Positions 42,398 through 54,177 of a stretch of DNA of 64,000 nucleotides are shown piece by piece. The DNA comes from Nigrospora sphaerica (Eukaryota > Ascomycota > Sordariomycetes > Amphisphaeriales > Apiosporaceae). Within the stretch, counting starts at the first letter, position 1. Every line of letters starts with the position of its first letter. Both the position numbers and the translations under genes were made by a program. The DNA is taken from contig JAGVVL010000001.1 of assembly GCA_018287875.1 (NCBI GenBank), forward strand, positions 3,162,001-3,226,000. Direction: 5' to 3'. The notes beneath the pieces are model-generated. The model was not told where the DNA came from. It searched no databases and was given only the letters and a program-made list of their open reading frames with translations.

Positions 42398-45245
42398 ATG
42401 TCGCCCAGGCATGCTCCTCAGCCGCTGCCCCTGGCCGCAGCTGAATCACATCGCCCCCAATATCCTGCGCAAGATCCCAATGGGCCCCTCACCACCGGCA
42501 ACTCTGTACTTTCCACTCCCTCTGCCCGTCTTGCCTCGCCTCCCCTCTCCGACTCGGGTCGAGCTTTAGGTTCGGCTTCAGACTCGCGCTCCAGAAGCCC
42601 GTCTTCTTTGACCGGCATTGGTATTGCTACCAGTGGTGATACCACCTCCCTCCAGGTCGTCCCAAGCCCGTCATCCTCCCGGTCGCCACGCTCCCCGCGC
42701 TCGCCCGTCAGCAAGTTTAACACGGCCGCGAAGGCTCAAACGGTTGATAGCCCAGGCCTCAGCCGTAGCCCCAGCCAGACGCAGGCCCCGTCGACCCGGG
42801 CCACCCCGTCGCCGTCGCCCTCGCTACCGCCGTCTTCGCATGCCGGGTCCGTACCGGAGTCGCATATACAGTCCCAGCAGGTCTCACTACATCTGCCCCG
42901 GTCAAAGTACCAGGCGCGGTCTGCCCGGACCGTCGTGACTTCGGGCTCCGTGACCCCCGATCCCGGCGACGACGACGACTTCGAAGACGACTACCACCAG
43001 TACCAACAGCAGCAGGCCAAGACCGACTACGCGACGCGGGATGAGCCCCCTGCTACCACCCCTACGTTGATTCGAGAAGGCGCTGGTCAGTTTCACTTTG
43101 GACTCCCGCAACAGCAACAACAGCAGGAGCCGGCGCCACCGCCGCCACCACAACAGCAGCAGCAGCAGCAGCAGCAACTACTACAACAGCAACAACAGCC
43201 GCCGCCGCCCGCGCCCGCGCCCGCGCCGTCGCAGCAACGACCGCCACACCGTGAGGAAGAGAAGCATTCGAGAAGCGCTAGTCGCTTCTTCAACTTCAAC
43301 AAGGGCCCCAAATTAGGCAACCATAATACCGGCCGATACCACAGCCCTAGCCGGAGCCAGAACCATCTTCCCATCGAGAATTCAAGCGAGGCAATGTCCC
43401 GTGGCACGGATTATCCTAGCATGTCGGATCGCGTGTCAAGCAAAACCGCAAAGTATTCAGGTATGAGTAAGACGCTTGTGATATGCGCCTTGTCCCTTTT
43501 GTCCCGCATTGGATCTCGCTTTCCGGCTGTTCCATGTTGTTTGGCGTGTGTGTGTGCGGCTGGAATGCTGACATCTTTGTTTCTTGTGGGAAAACGACAG
43601 ACCAGTCTTCGGCCGAACCCGTGTCACAAAAGGGAGCACCGCCTCTTCCCTCTCGTCCGGATGCATCAATAGCGCCAGGCAGCACGGAGCACGACGGTCC
43701 TGGCTCGTCCAAGAGAAGCAAGCCGAAACCGTTTAATTTGTTACACCGGACGCGGTCAATGAAGGATCAAGAGAGCCACAGCGCCCAGGACATGTCAGCG
43801 CAGGCCAGGATACAGGAGCCCGAGAAGGCGCATACCATGCCGGGCCAACAGCCTCTCAACACAGCTCCTGTATTACCCGAGGATCTCGATCGGTCGTATC
43901 GACAAATGATGAACGCGACGCCACGCAACCACTCATCGGAACGAGCTGCGCCCCGTGCTGCTCCCGTGAACAAAGACGTCCGATACGACAAAGACCACGT
44001 CGCCCACAACAGGAGCCAACCCTCCTCTCTACACAATACCACGGGCGGCTCGTTTTTCAACGGCCTCAGAAACCGTGGTACTCAAGCCGCAGACATGATC
44101 AGCAAAGGACTGTTCGGCAAGAGCAGCCGAAGTGGGAGCACGACCGAGAAGGAGCCGGTCATCGACGACGAACACTACCAGCTCAAGGTCATCAATTTGC
44201 CACTGATAGAGCAGACACGCATCACGAGGATATCAAAGAGGCTAGAGGATTCGCGTGATAAGACAGAGTTCTGGATGCCCGCATTCCCGTGGCGAGCTAT
44301 AGATTATCTCAACTACAAAGGGTGCGACGTGGAGGGCCTGTATCGAGTCCCGGGAAGTGGGCCGCAGATCAAGAAGTGGCAGCGCAAGTTTGACGAAGGT
44401 ACGTTTGTCGCTCCTATGCACCTGATGGGCAAGCTAACCAAGGACGGCTTCCAGATTATGACGTCGACCTCTTCGCCCAGGACGATCTTTACGACATCAA
44501 CATCATTGGCTCCATGCTGAAGGCCTGGCTACGAGAACTCCCGGACGAACTTTTCCCCAAAGAAGCCCAGGAGCGGATCGCGCGTGAATGCGCTGGCGCC
44601 GAGGAGGTGCCGCAGCTCCTCGTTGACGAGCTGTCCAACCTGTCGCCGTACAATTACTACCTGCTGTTCGCAATAACCTGCCATCTGAGCCTGCTGCTGG
44701 CCCACTCGGACCGAAACAAGATGGACTTCCGGAACCTCTGCATTTGTTTCCAACCGTGCATGAAGATCGACGCTTTTTGTTTCCGATTCCTTGTCTGCGA
44801 CTGGAGGCAGTGCTGGCAGGGATGCAAGACCGAGGCCCGATACATCGAGGAAGAATACCTGTTGTTCGACCAACCGCCGCCCAAGGGGCTCGGTGCCGGC
44901 GGGGGACCGTACCCTAATGGCAACGGGGGCGGAGGCGGTAACGCGGGCGCCAGCAGCGGCGCGCGAGGGAACAAGGGCGGCCCTGACGACCGGAATGTGT
45001 CGTCTTCGGATAGCGGCAAGCCGTCGATGCAGGGGCACGCTGCCAACCACTACCACGGGCAGCAGCAGCAGAACGGCAACGGGAAACTGAGGAAAAAATC
45101 GGCGCCCTCCAATGGCAGCGTCGACTCGACACAATCCACGGTTTCATCGGCGAGCGTGGGTGGGCACAATCTGGAGACGCCCAGGAGATCCAACGAGTTG
45201 AGGCCACTTTCGCCCATTAAACCTCTTTCGCCGCTCGGCTTTTAG
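42398..45245 (+). CDS. RhoGAP domain protein
   Basis: Rho-family GTPase-activating protein, 883 residues. Exons are 42398-43460, 43601-44398 and 44455-45245; introns are 140 bp (GTATGA..GACAG) and 56 bp (GTACGT..CCAG, branch GCTAAC). The second join gives ...KFDE|DYDVDLFAQDDLYDINIIGSMLKAWLRELPDELFP, an unbroken RhoGAP sequence. The arginine finger is R603 in GLYRVPGSG, and NKMDFRNLCICFQPCMKID is the later conserved block. The N-terminal half is low complexity: Ser/Pro-rich (likely phosphosites), then a glutamine/proline stretch at about residues 237-282 with runs of six and nine Q. The C-terminal tail is Gly/Ser-rich. No second catalytic or lipid-binding domain is visible. The start ATG is in CACCACC context. 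Expected role: control of Rho1/Cdc42-type GTPases in polarity or wall signalling; the target is unknown. Confidence 0.9.
43107..43244. repeat. CAG/CAA and CCG trinucleotide-rich coding tract
   Basis: Runs of CAG and CAA codons (Q6, Q9, Q5) alternate with CCG/CCC proline codons within RhoGAP exon 1. The runs mix CAG and CAA, so this is not a pure trinucleotide repeat and should be moderately stable. It encodes a Gln/Pro-rich linker. Confidence 0.85.
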
Positions 45246-46640
45246 TCGGCGGCGCCCAGCGGCATTGCGTGTTTTGCGGCGGTCTTTTCTGCTTCCATGA
45301 TCTGGGGGTCTGTTTCTTTTTGCGTTCTGAGACGAAATACCCCCGCCGGCGGAGTCTGTGTGTCCGAAAAGTTGGTGTATTTTCCTGCTATGGTGCAACA
45401 AAGTTGGGCGGCCAGTTGGATTCAACGATGTCATGCCCCCAGGACGAGAAGGACGAAGTATATATTCTGCCGTCCACGCGCGTCTGTTTTCTAGGTCTGG
45501 TTTGGGGGACGATGCCTTATCTTGCTATTTTGCTTGCAGTGGCACACCTGCTCCTGAGCACGCACCGGCCATGTCGACGATACGGCTTCAAACACGGTCG
45601 CCCACCCCACACCTCCAGCCTTTCCTTCAACCCATCGACAAACTTGCAGTTGATGCCAGTCTTTCCGGAAACCCCTGCCCCCAACACTTGCTGCTAGTGT
45701 TGATGACGTCTCTCATGTTCTGCCGAGAAATGGATGGATTTGGTTTACTTGCAATTCAGAATCGCTTGCCGCTGCATTGGCCCTTTGCGCGGCAAGAGCT
45801 TTGCTTCACTTTCTTGGGCTACCGAGTGCACCAGCCCGTTTGACTAAGTCCTGGCAACCGGCCCACGAGGCGGAACGGAAGCTAGGGTCGGTCTACCGAA
45901 GGCGTGGGGTCCAGGATTGTCTATGGATCAGCGGAAGAGCACCAAGCGTGCTTCTGTGTTTGGGGGGGATTGCGTGAGAGTCGACCTATGACGGCGGGAC
46001 TCTTAGGCGGTGATGGAAGGGCAATGCCATTCAGCCGTTACTCTCGATACTTGGGTGCCTCTTCAGGAGCGGCCAGTTCTGCTTTCCGCCGCAGAGGCCG
46101 AGAAGGGGCTTGGGCTTGCCATGTCTGGCAGGGCGAGTTCTGACTACCCGTTCATTCCCCTTGGTGAAAGCCTGTGTAGTAGTAGCACATGGTGACAGCG
46201 GCGGCTTTGATACTTGTATAAACTACATTATCTGAGCAACGCCAGGCGGGGTGAATCGGGTGAGCAGCCGAAGGCGGAATCAAGAAATCGATTTGTCACA
46301 AATGGCTGCCAGTAAACTTTGAAATAAAGGGAACTCGCTCGCGTGCAGCTTACGGGCACATTCGTGGCGGTTACTTAGGACCTAGTTTAGTATGTACATA
46401 CATAGCAACAGGAGGAAGTCGCGTTAGACCCTGAACCCCACCACGCGAGCCAAACGAGTTGCCCCTCCAAATATTTTTGTGTCCCGCATCGCAACGGGCG
46501 TCAAGTACCACCGTACGTCTATTTTCCGTACGGCTTATCCCTGGCCATTGCCCATTCCGCAAAACCTCCGCAAAACCCTGCATCACCTCGCGAAGCTGCC
46601 CATATATACCAGAGCTCTTAGATTCCCCCGACTTGAAACC
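45246..46640. other. Intergenic between RhoGAP and RMT2
   Basis: About 1.4 kb with no supported gene. The frame of RMT2 is open upstream to 46479, but only through a GTG codon and with no ATG, so I do not extend the protein. A TATATA at 46603-46608 lies 33-38 bases before the RMT2 ATG. Confidence 0.5.
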
Positions 46641-48088
46641 ATGGGGGGCAAAGATGCCGCCTCCGCCGAGGACGCGCTCGACGTCCGGATTCCCACCTCG
46701 TGCCCGGCGCCCATCGCCGAGATCCTACGGCCGGCGTGGCACCACGACCTGGCGGCTCTGAAGCCGCTGCTGACGGTGCCGGGTAAGGCGAGCGTGCAGG
46801 AGCCGACGACGGGGGAGACGCCGCTGCACGCGGCCATCCGCGCTTGCGGGCCGGCCGAGGGGGAAGGGGAGGAAGAAGACGCCGCCGGGGCCGCGGCGCG
46901 GCGGACGGTCGACGAGCTCTTCATGAGCGGCGCCATCTGGAACGACGTCGACTCGCGCAACGAGACGCCGGGCTGCGTGGCCGCGCGCCTCGGCCGCCAA
47001 CCTCTCTACCGCCTCTGCGTTGAGGCCGGCGTCCGCGCCGAGCTGCTCTTCGGCCTCCTCGCCGGCTACGAGGCCCTCGCTTCGGACGGCGAGGAAGACG
47101 ACGACGATGACGGCGAAGATGCCGACATGAAGACGGCGGCGGCCGTAGATGGCGACGAGGCCCCCGACCTGGTCGATACCGCCGCCACCACCACCGCCGC
47201 CGAGGCCCAAGACGCGGAGATGGCGGAAGAGGAGGTAACGGAGATTTTCGACAGCAACCCGGACCGCGCCTTCGTCCCGGCCGGCGCGGCGGCGCACGAG
47301 GTGCACAGCGATGAGTACCTGCGGTCGCACCTGACGTACACGGCGGGCAAGCTGGTGGACGCCGAAGCCAACGGCGTCATGATGGCGTGGGAGACGTCCA
47401 TCATGCGGGCGTCGGTGGATAGTCTGCTGCCGAGCGACGGCGGCGGCGGCAGCGAGGGCCCCAAAGTCCTCAACATCGGCTTCGGCATGGGCATCATCGA
47501 CGGCATGTTCGCGGCGGCCCGGCCGTCCCGTCACCACATCATCGAGGCGCACTCCGAGGTGCTGGCCCACATCGCCTCGTCTCCCGACTGCCGCTTCGGC
47601 CCGGCCTGGGAGGCGGCAGGCCCCGCGCCCGGCGCCCACAAGGTGCACGCCGGCCGCTGGCAGGATGTCGTGCCCCGCCTCCTTGAGGCCGGCGAGACCT
47701 ACGACGCCATCTACTTCGACACCTTCGGCGAGGACTACGCCCAGCTCCGCCACTTCTTTACCGAGCACGTGCCCGGTCTGCTCGAGGACGAAGGCCGCTT
47801 CGGCTTCTTCAACGGCCTCGGTGCCGACCGCCAGATCTGTTACGACGTCTACACCAAGGTCGTCGAGATGCACCTCAGCGACGCCGGCCTCGACGTCGAG
47901 TGGCAGGAGATGGATGTCGACATGGAGGGCCTGGACGAGGAGGGTAAGGGCGAGTGGGAAGGCGTCAAGAGGCGGTACTGGACGCTGCCCAGTAAGTCTT
48001 TTCGCCCGCATGCCCTCCGGTACAGCCATATTCAACCCGCTAACTCCTAACAGAATATCGACTGCCCACATGTACCTTCATGCGATGA
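46641..48088 (+). CDS. RMT2: Protein arginine N-methyltransferase 2 (Rmt2)
   Basis: Fungal-type SAM-dependent enzyme that methylates the internal (delta) nitrogen of arginine; in yeast the substrate is ribosomal protein L12. Exons are 46641-47991 and 48054-48088; the 62-bp intron runs GTAAGT..TAACAG, and the join gives ...YWTLP|KYRLPTCTFMR, the expected C-terminus. The product is 461 residues. The N-terminal third has ankyrin-like segments (GETPLHAAIRACG; NETPGCVAARLGR), with an acidic insert at about residues 152-210. The methyltransferase fold has motif I VLNIGFGMGIIDG, the acidic residue after it in HHIIEAH, and the catalytic-side YDAIYFDTFGEDY. The second exon has only 35 coding bases. 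The start is the only ATG before the conserved region. Convergent with hexokinase, 179 bp apart. Confidence 0.95.
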
Positions 48089-48267
48089 GATAGGCATCTG
48101 CCGAGTGCGGTTCAAGATCATTCTCATTATGTGTGTGCCCACGCTCCATTCTAGGATCTACCAACAGCATCTCTATCTCCTCCTATGCCACACATGAGAC
48201 CATCACGGCCGCACCGTGATGCAAGCCAGCCGCAAACTAACAAAAACCTCGGTCTTGGCGCTGAAGC

Positions 48268-50705
48268 TCATCGGAAGTTCTCGGGGTGCAGGATACCCGC
48301 CGTCATGCCGGCCTCGACTCTCTTCAGGGTCAGGGCGGCAATGAGAGCAGCGCCTACACCGCTACCGTCCTCGGCAGCCAGGATCTCTATGGGGTCCTCC
48401 TCCTTGGCGCTCTTCTTTTCCGGCCAGTCCAGGATCTCCTTCAGAGCCTGCGCACCGCGAGCCTTGAAGTGGGGGTACTTGTTGAAGACGGAACCGTCGG
48501 CGCCGACGTGGCACGTCTTGTAGTTCTTCTTCTTGCAGATGGCGGCAACACCGCAAGCCGATAGGCGGGCAGCACGGGTTCCGATCAGCTCGGCCGAGCG
48601 GCGGATCAGTTCCAGCTCGGGCTGCGTCGTTTTGATGCCAAGCTTGTCGTGGAAGAGATCGGCCGTCTCCTGCAAGTTCTCAAAGGGGTCGCTAGATAGC
48701 CAGGTTAGCCCACGTCCGATCTTATCCACCGCAATGACCAACTCACTCCTCGATGGCCGACAGGAAAGAGGCATCAAGCGTGTAGGCCTTGCGCAGCTTG
48801 CCAATGTCCTGGCCCTCGAACATGTGGATCTCCTTGTTGTCGTGAAGCTCCACCATGATGAGACGGAAGACCTCGCCCAGGTACAGACCGGCAATCATCT
48901 TCTCAAACGCCTGCTGTCCGGGTCGCGGAGACTCCTTGTCGATGATGACGTCATAGGGGGTACGAGGGAGAACCTTGTGCTCGTTGTCAAAGGCACCCCA
49001 CTCGCAGTTGATGGCCATAGGCGTATCGGGCGGCAGGTTCATGTGAGCGAGTTTGGGGATGGAGCCGCAGTTCTCCATATAGGCAGCGTTGCAGCCGGTG
49101 CCAAAAATACAGCCAATGGCCATCTTGGGGTCCGTGTAGGCCGAAGCGATAAGCGTACCGGTGGTATCGTTGATGAGCGCAGACACTTTGACGGGAACTC
49201 CCTGTACACATATCAGAATCTGCTAGAGTATTTTGGTAAATGCTTGGCCTGCTTACCCTTGCCTGCAAGGCCGCCTCGAACATGGGAACAACGTTCTTGC
49301 CTTCGACACCAGCGATGTCGAAACCCTTAGTCCAGCGTTGCAGAATACCCTCATCGATGGCATTCTGGGTAGCGGGGTAAGAGAAGGTGAAACCCAGCGG
49401 GAGTTTGTTGTTGGTCGTGGGGGGGTTTTCGCCATGGTGCGTGTCGATAAACTGCTGTACACAGTCGGCAATGTACTCCCACAGCTCATCGGCCTCGCCC
49501 GTCTTCAGCTCCTCGGGCATGCGGTATTTGGATTGGATGATGTCGAACTCCGACTTGTTATTTGTGAGGGTGATCTCGCAAACACGCAGGTTCGTGCCGC
49601 CCATATCCAAAGCCAGATATGTGCCCGTCTCGTGCCCGTCGGGGAAGGCCATCACCCACGTCGGGTTCATGGGCTACAAATCCGTTAGCAAAGAGTAACA
49701 GGCAGATAAGCGAATGACCAACATACGATACTGCCGCCCTCGACACTCAGACCTAACCAGGGGTTAGTTGGCGGAGTTCCCACTTGTAGACGGGGGTACA
49801 TACCCTTTTCCAGCTCCGAAACAAAGTGCTCTGTGATCTTCTTGAGCGTAGCCGTGTCGATGCTGAAGGCCTCTTCAAGCTTCTTAATCTCCTGGAGCAG
49901 GTCCTTGGGGACATCTGCCATGGAGCCTGTAGAGTGCATTCGTTAGCGGGTACCATCCATGCGCGGCCAGTTTGGAACAACCATCGTGAGAGGCGCAAAA
50001 GCCACGGTGACGGTACGTGCTCCGTCGCGTCGCCGTCAGGGGGCGCAAGGCCCACGGTCATCGACCAGATAACATAATGATGAGACATTGGCAGGTTTGA
50101 AAGGATGCAGAAATAGGTATGACAGGACGGCGGCGTTGGACAGGAAGAAGGGACCCAGCAAGAAAAGGCATGGGGCAGAGAGGACGAGAACGGGAGGTAT
50201 GCTACAGGCATCTCGAGTGAGAGGCTGAAGCTTGACCACGAGGAGTTGATTCCGAATCGACCTCAGTGGCGCTGTACCGATTGACGTCTGACCGTGGCTC
50301 TTTTCCGCGTTGTTGCACGTGGTGCTCGCGAAGCAATGGCTTCGTGGCATAAGAGGACGCTAGCTACTTGCCGCACATCTGTCCATACAAGCAGCCTAGC
50401 TGGAGCCCGGTCGGCGCTTCCAGTATGCCATCCCAACTGGGCAGGGAAGCCCACAGAAGACGCCGGGAGGGCTCGATGGCTTGTTTCCGGGTGAAACGGT
50501 GCACCCGTTTCAGTAGAACGAGTCCGAGGTTGCTCAACGTGGACTCAACGCATGGCAACGCGACACAGCCAGACGGCACGGGACGAGGGGTACAAGCACA
50601 AGGAGCGCCAGGCGGCGACCAGTCACACGCAGAAGAAAAATTGCCAATAGCTTGGTTATACGTACCCTTCCGGGACGGCGGCTTGCGAGGACCGAGACCA
50701 ACCAT
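48268..50705 (-). CDS. Hexokinase
   Basis: ATP-dependent hexose kinase, first step of glycolysis. Six exons: 50705-50666, 49926-49804, 49752-49727, 49673-49257, 49201-48747 and 48691-48268, giving 494 residues, normal for fungal hexokinase. Introns are 739, 51, 53, 55 and 55 bp, all GT..AG; the first two have CTAAC branch sites. The N-terminus reads MVGLGPRKPPSRKG|SMADVPKDLLQEI. Motifs: ATP/phosphate loop LALDMGGTNLRVCE, sugar-binding LGFTFSYPATQ, catalytic Asp in NDTTGTLIASAYTD, and second phosphate loop IGCIFGTGCNAAYME. Exon 3 is only 26 nt (LSVEGGSI). The segments look more like hexokinase than glucokinase, but I cannot exclude a kinase with broader specificity. Divergent from OST1, 1.9 kb apart. 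Confidence 0.95.
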
Positions 50706-52637
50706 TGTGACGATGGGCTAGGTAGTTGGCGACGGAGGTAGGGAGGCGTTGATGGCGAGGTTGGTGATGTTTGGGGATGGTGTCGGTCCTGGGGGTGGGA
50801 TTGCGAGTCGAAAAGTCAATCGAGCGAGCTCTCGTCGAATGACGCAAGGTATGGAGCGGTATCCAACAAAGCTGGGACGTGCCTGCCTATCAATAGTGGG
50901 AAAGAGCAGCAGTTAGCATCTACAAGGTTACTAAGGTGGGCAGGTGGAAAGACGAGCGGTATGTTGAAGAGAAAGCACGCCGGGAAGCCCTATCTCAAGT
51001 ACCTCTTCTTTATATATGCTGGATGGGATCCGACACTTACCAAGCGCAGCTCAACCCAGCCAGTCAGTCAGTGGGAGACAATGCGAGGTTCGGGTATGGA
51101 TGGATGGATCGATGGTGCGGGATGTTGAGCTCACTCACAACGGCGGGGAGCTGGACTTTTGAATCCTGAGGAGGGGTTAGTTAAAGTTGACGAAACCGCA
51201 GGCGGGATTGGTCCATACCGCACCCTTGTCGTACCTCCACTACCACGTCCGGAGCGCATGGTACCTCCAATCCATCCAATACCGTTGCGTCTATCCACTC
51301 CATTTCCATGACAATATCAGCCAAGCCAACCCACCCGCTCACCCGAGTCTCCCAACCAACCGACCCGTGGATGGGAAAGCTATCACCTCCCGTCGTACTT
51401 GTGCCCGCCTATGGATCGATCCACGACCTCCGAAAGCATGAGCTCCAAAGTTCTAGAAGTCCGCCTCGGACCTTCTGGCAGCAGCCCTCGTCTTTGTATC
51501 CCCCTCTACAAGTCTAGCTCCGGGTAGTCCGTGTGCCGGTACAGTCTGGCAGTGCTGACTGCAAAGTGGTTGCATGGGTCTCGGCCGGCATCTTGTCGGC
51601 CGGTGAGAAGGGACGAGAGTTGAGGAAGACAATGGCTAGCGTGGCCGGGGCTCGTAGCCTACCTACCTCCTTCCCTCCTCTATGTAACGTAATAAGCAGG
51701 TACCTCTATAGTCCAGTACCTTAGCTACGTATAGCTAGCCTCCTGTAAGACCGCGGGCTGTATTCCGAAGCATCACGCCATGACGGGATGAGTTGGTATG
51801 GCACCACGGACGCAACAGGGCGAGCCAGTTGAGCGATGGAGGGGAAAGGCGGGCCGGCTTGCACAGTCCAACCAGCTGGAGGTTGTTCAGTCTCACACAA
51901 GTAAGTGCTCATCGTCGGCGCTCTGCCAGGCGGCTTGATCCCAAATATAATTGGGGTATGTATAGTGTTCGGGTGTCTCATGTATCCTGACCAGGAGCTG
52001 GCTTCTTCGTTCCAGCTACTTGGCGGGGTTCCTCCATTGACGAGCTTGAGCTCTGATCAGGGCTTTCGCTACTGCGGTATGCATGGGGCGGGGTTATGGA
52101 TCAATTTCGTGCTAAGTAGTATACTGTGTACATAGACAATTATACTCAACAATATCATATATTTCGTTAATTACATATCTTTTTGAGAAGCATACACATA
52201 TCTATTCGCTTTTCTTTTCGCTGCATTCGGATCAACAAAGCTCCTCCACCCAAGCATGGGATCCCAGCAACTGGTTCGCCAGCTATGACAGGCAGGCCCT
52301 CCAAGTTCGTGCATCCATGCCATGGAAAGCTGGAGGCACTGGAGGGCGGCCCCACTTGCAATCACTACGCGTGGGACAGCAGAGCTGCAACGTAAGCTTT
52401 TTGGGGTGTTCGGAGCTGCTAGCTGTCTCTAACGCGGGCCCCATACGGACACATTGTACCTACGCCTGCGTGTTATCATCACAGAAAACACGACGAGACA
52501 GACACGGATGACGGGAGTCTAACATAGCAACACCCGCGTCAATTCCCCTCTGCCCCGACGTCTCTTGCCTTCTCTTCTTCCCTGCGCCCCGCTGCTCGGC
52601 CGATGAGTGCTTCCGCTGCAGCATAGCCGTTGCCATC
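50706..52637. other. Divergent region between hexokinase and OST1
   Basis: 1.9 kb between two start codons. TACCTACCTCC-type and GGTACC words occur at about 51653-51725, and the segment 52090-52190 is relatively AT-rich. Open frames are short and unconvincing. It presumably contains both promoters. Confidence 0.45.
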
Positions 52638-54177
52638 ATGAAGTCGATAGCGGCCGCTTGCGCCGTTGCGGTCCTCTCGCTCCTGTCGCCCGTCGTCGCC
52701 ATTGATCCCGACGTCGCTGGCCCTTCTGTCTCCAAGGTCACCCTGCCCTCGACCTTCAAGCCCCCGCAGGTTTTCAAGAACGCCAACCTGGTGCACGTCA
52801 TCTCGCTCGAGAAGAACTCGGTCAAGGAGACCATCAATGTCGTTGTTGAGAACGACTCCAAGGAGCCCCAGGATGAATACTTTTTGCCTTTCACCAGCGT
52901 CCAGATGGAACACCTGGGCGGTCTTGAGGTGAAGGACCGCAAGGACGCCTCTCTGGCCGGCTTCGTCGTCGATGCCGTCGAGTACAATCCGCTGGGCGAC
53001 ATTCAGTACTACCGCATCCGGCTGCCCACGCCGCTCCCGCCCAAGGCCCAGCAGACGCTGGGCATTTCCTTCCACCAGCTACAAGCTCTATCTCCTCTCC
53101 CAGCCGCCATTGACCAGTCCGAGAAGCAGTACCTCGTCTACTCCTTCTCGGCCTACTGCCCTTCGGCCTACCCCACCTTGAAGCAGAAGACCGAGGTCAA
53201 GTTCCCGTCCTCGGACATTCCCGATTACACCAGGATGGCGGGCTCTGGCGACGTCAAGGAGTTCCCCCAGAAGCAAGGCACGAAGCTCACCTACGGTCCT
53301 TTCCCCGAACTGCCCGCCGGCGCCGTCTCGCCCGCCCGGGTCCGCTACGAATTCACCAAGCCCGTCACCCACGTGTCTCACCTGGAGCGCGACATCGAGG
53401 TTAGCCATTGGGGCGGCAACGTTGCCTTCGAAGAGCGCTACACTCTCTACAACCATGGCGCCAACTTGTCCAACCTGTTCAACAGAGTCAAGTGGGCCCA
53501 GTCGCAGTACTTCAACCCCCAGACGTGGGCGCTTAAGGAGCTGAAGTTCCCGCTCCGGGTTGGCAGCACCGAGGCTTACTTCACCGACATCATTGGAAAC
53601 GTGTCGACGTCACGGTTCCGGAGCAACAAGGCCGAGGCCTCTCTGGAGATCAAGCCGCGTTACCCCGTATTCGGCGGGTGGAAGTATCCTTTTACCGTCG
53701 GATGGAACGCCAACGCCAAGACTTTTCTGCGCCAGCTTTCGGCCGACACCTATATCCTCAACGTCCCCTTCCTCGAGGGGCCCAAGCAGCCCGAGGGTGT
53801 CGGGTACGAGCAGATCGAAGTAAGGGTCGTCCTGCCCGAAGGCGCCGAGTAAGTACCTATTCGCCAGGACCGTCGACGGAACTTATTACTGACAGCCGCA
53901 CAGAAACGTCAAATTCCACACCACGATTCCCCAGTCGTCCATCACCGACTACTTAGTGGATCAGCAGAGGACCTACCTCGACACCATTGGCCGAACGGTG
54001 TTGACGATCAAGGCGCGAAACCTGCCCGACGAGTTCCGGGATCGCGAGCTGATCGTGACGTACGAATACACGCTGATGAACAGCCTTCGCAAGCCTCTGG
54101 TAATTTTTGCGAGCTCGATGGCGGTCTTCTTTGGCATTTGGCTTCTTTCCAAGGTCGAGGTCAAGTTCTCCAAATAA
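52638..54177 (+). CDS. OST1: Oligosaccharyltransferase subunit Ost1 (ribophorin I)
   Basis: ER membrane subunit of the oligosaccharyltransferase that transfers the lipid-linked glycan to Asn-X-Ser/Thr sites. Exons are 52638-53848 and 53904-54177; the 55-bp intron runs GTAAGT..ACAG with a CTGAC branch site. The product is 494 residues. Residues 1 to about 21 (MKSIAAACAVAVLSLLSPVVA) are a cleavable signal peptide. The lumenal domain follows the ribophorin I pattern, including ERDIEVSHWGGNVAFEERY and KYPFTVGWNAN. A single membrane span near the C-terminus (VIFASSMAVFFGIWLL) is followed by a short lysine-containing tail KVEVKFSK. Asn-Leu-Ser and Asn-Val-Ser sequons suggest the subunit is itself glycosylated. 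The length matches fungal orthologues. Confidence 0.96.

Noticed and set aside
46479..46640. In-frame N-terminal extension of RMT2 resembling a basic presequence
   Set aside because: It begins only at GTG, contains no ATG, and the enzyme is cytosolic/nuclear in yeast.
46725..48071. 448-codon antisense ORF within RMT2
   Set aside because: It is the reverse shadow of a GC3-rich gene. The sense frame has methyltransferase motifs, while the antisense frame has none.
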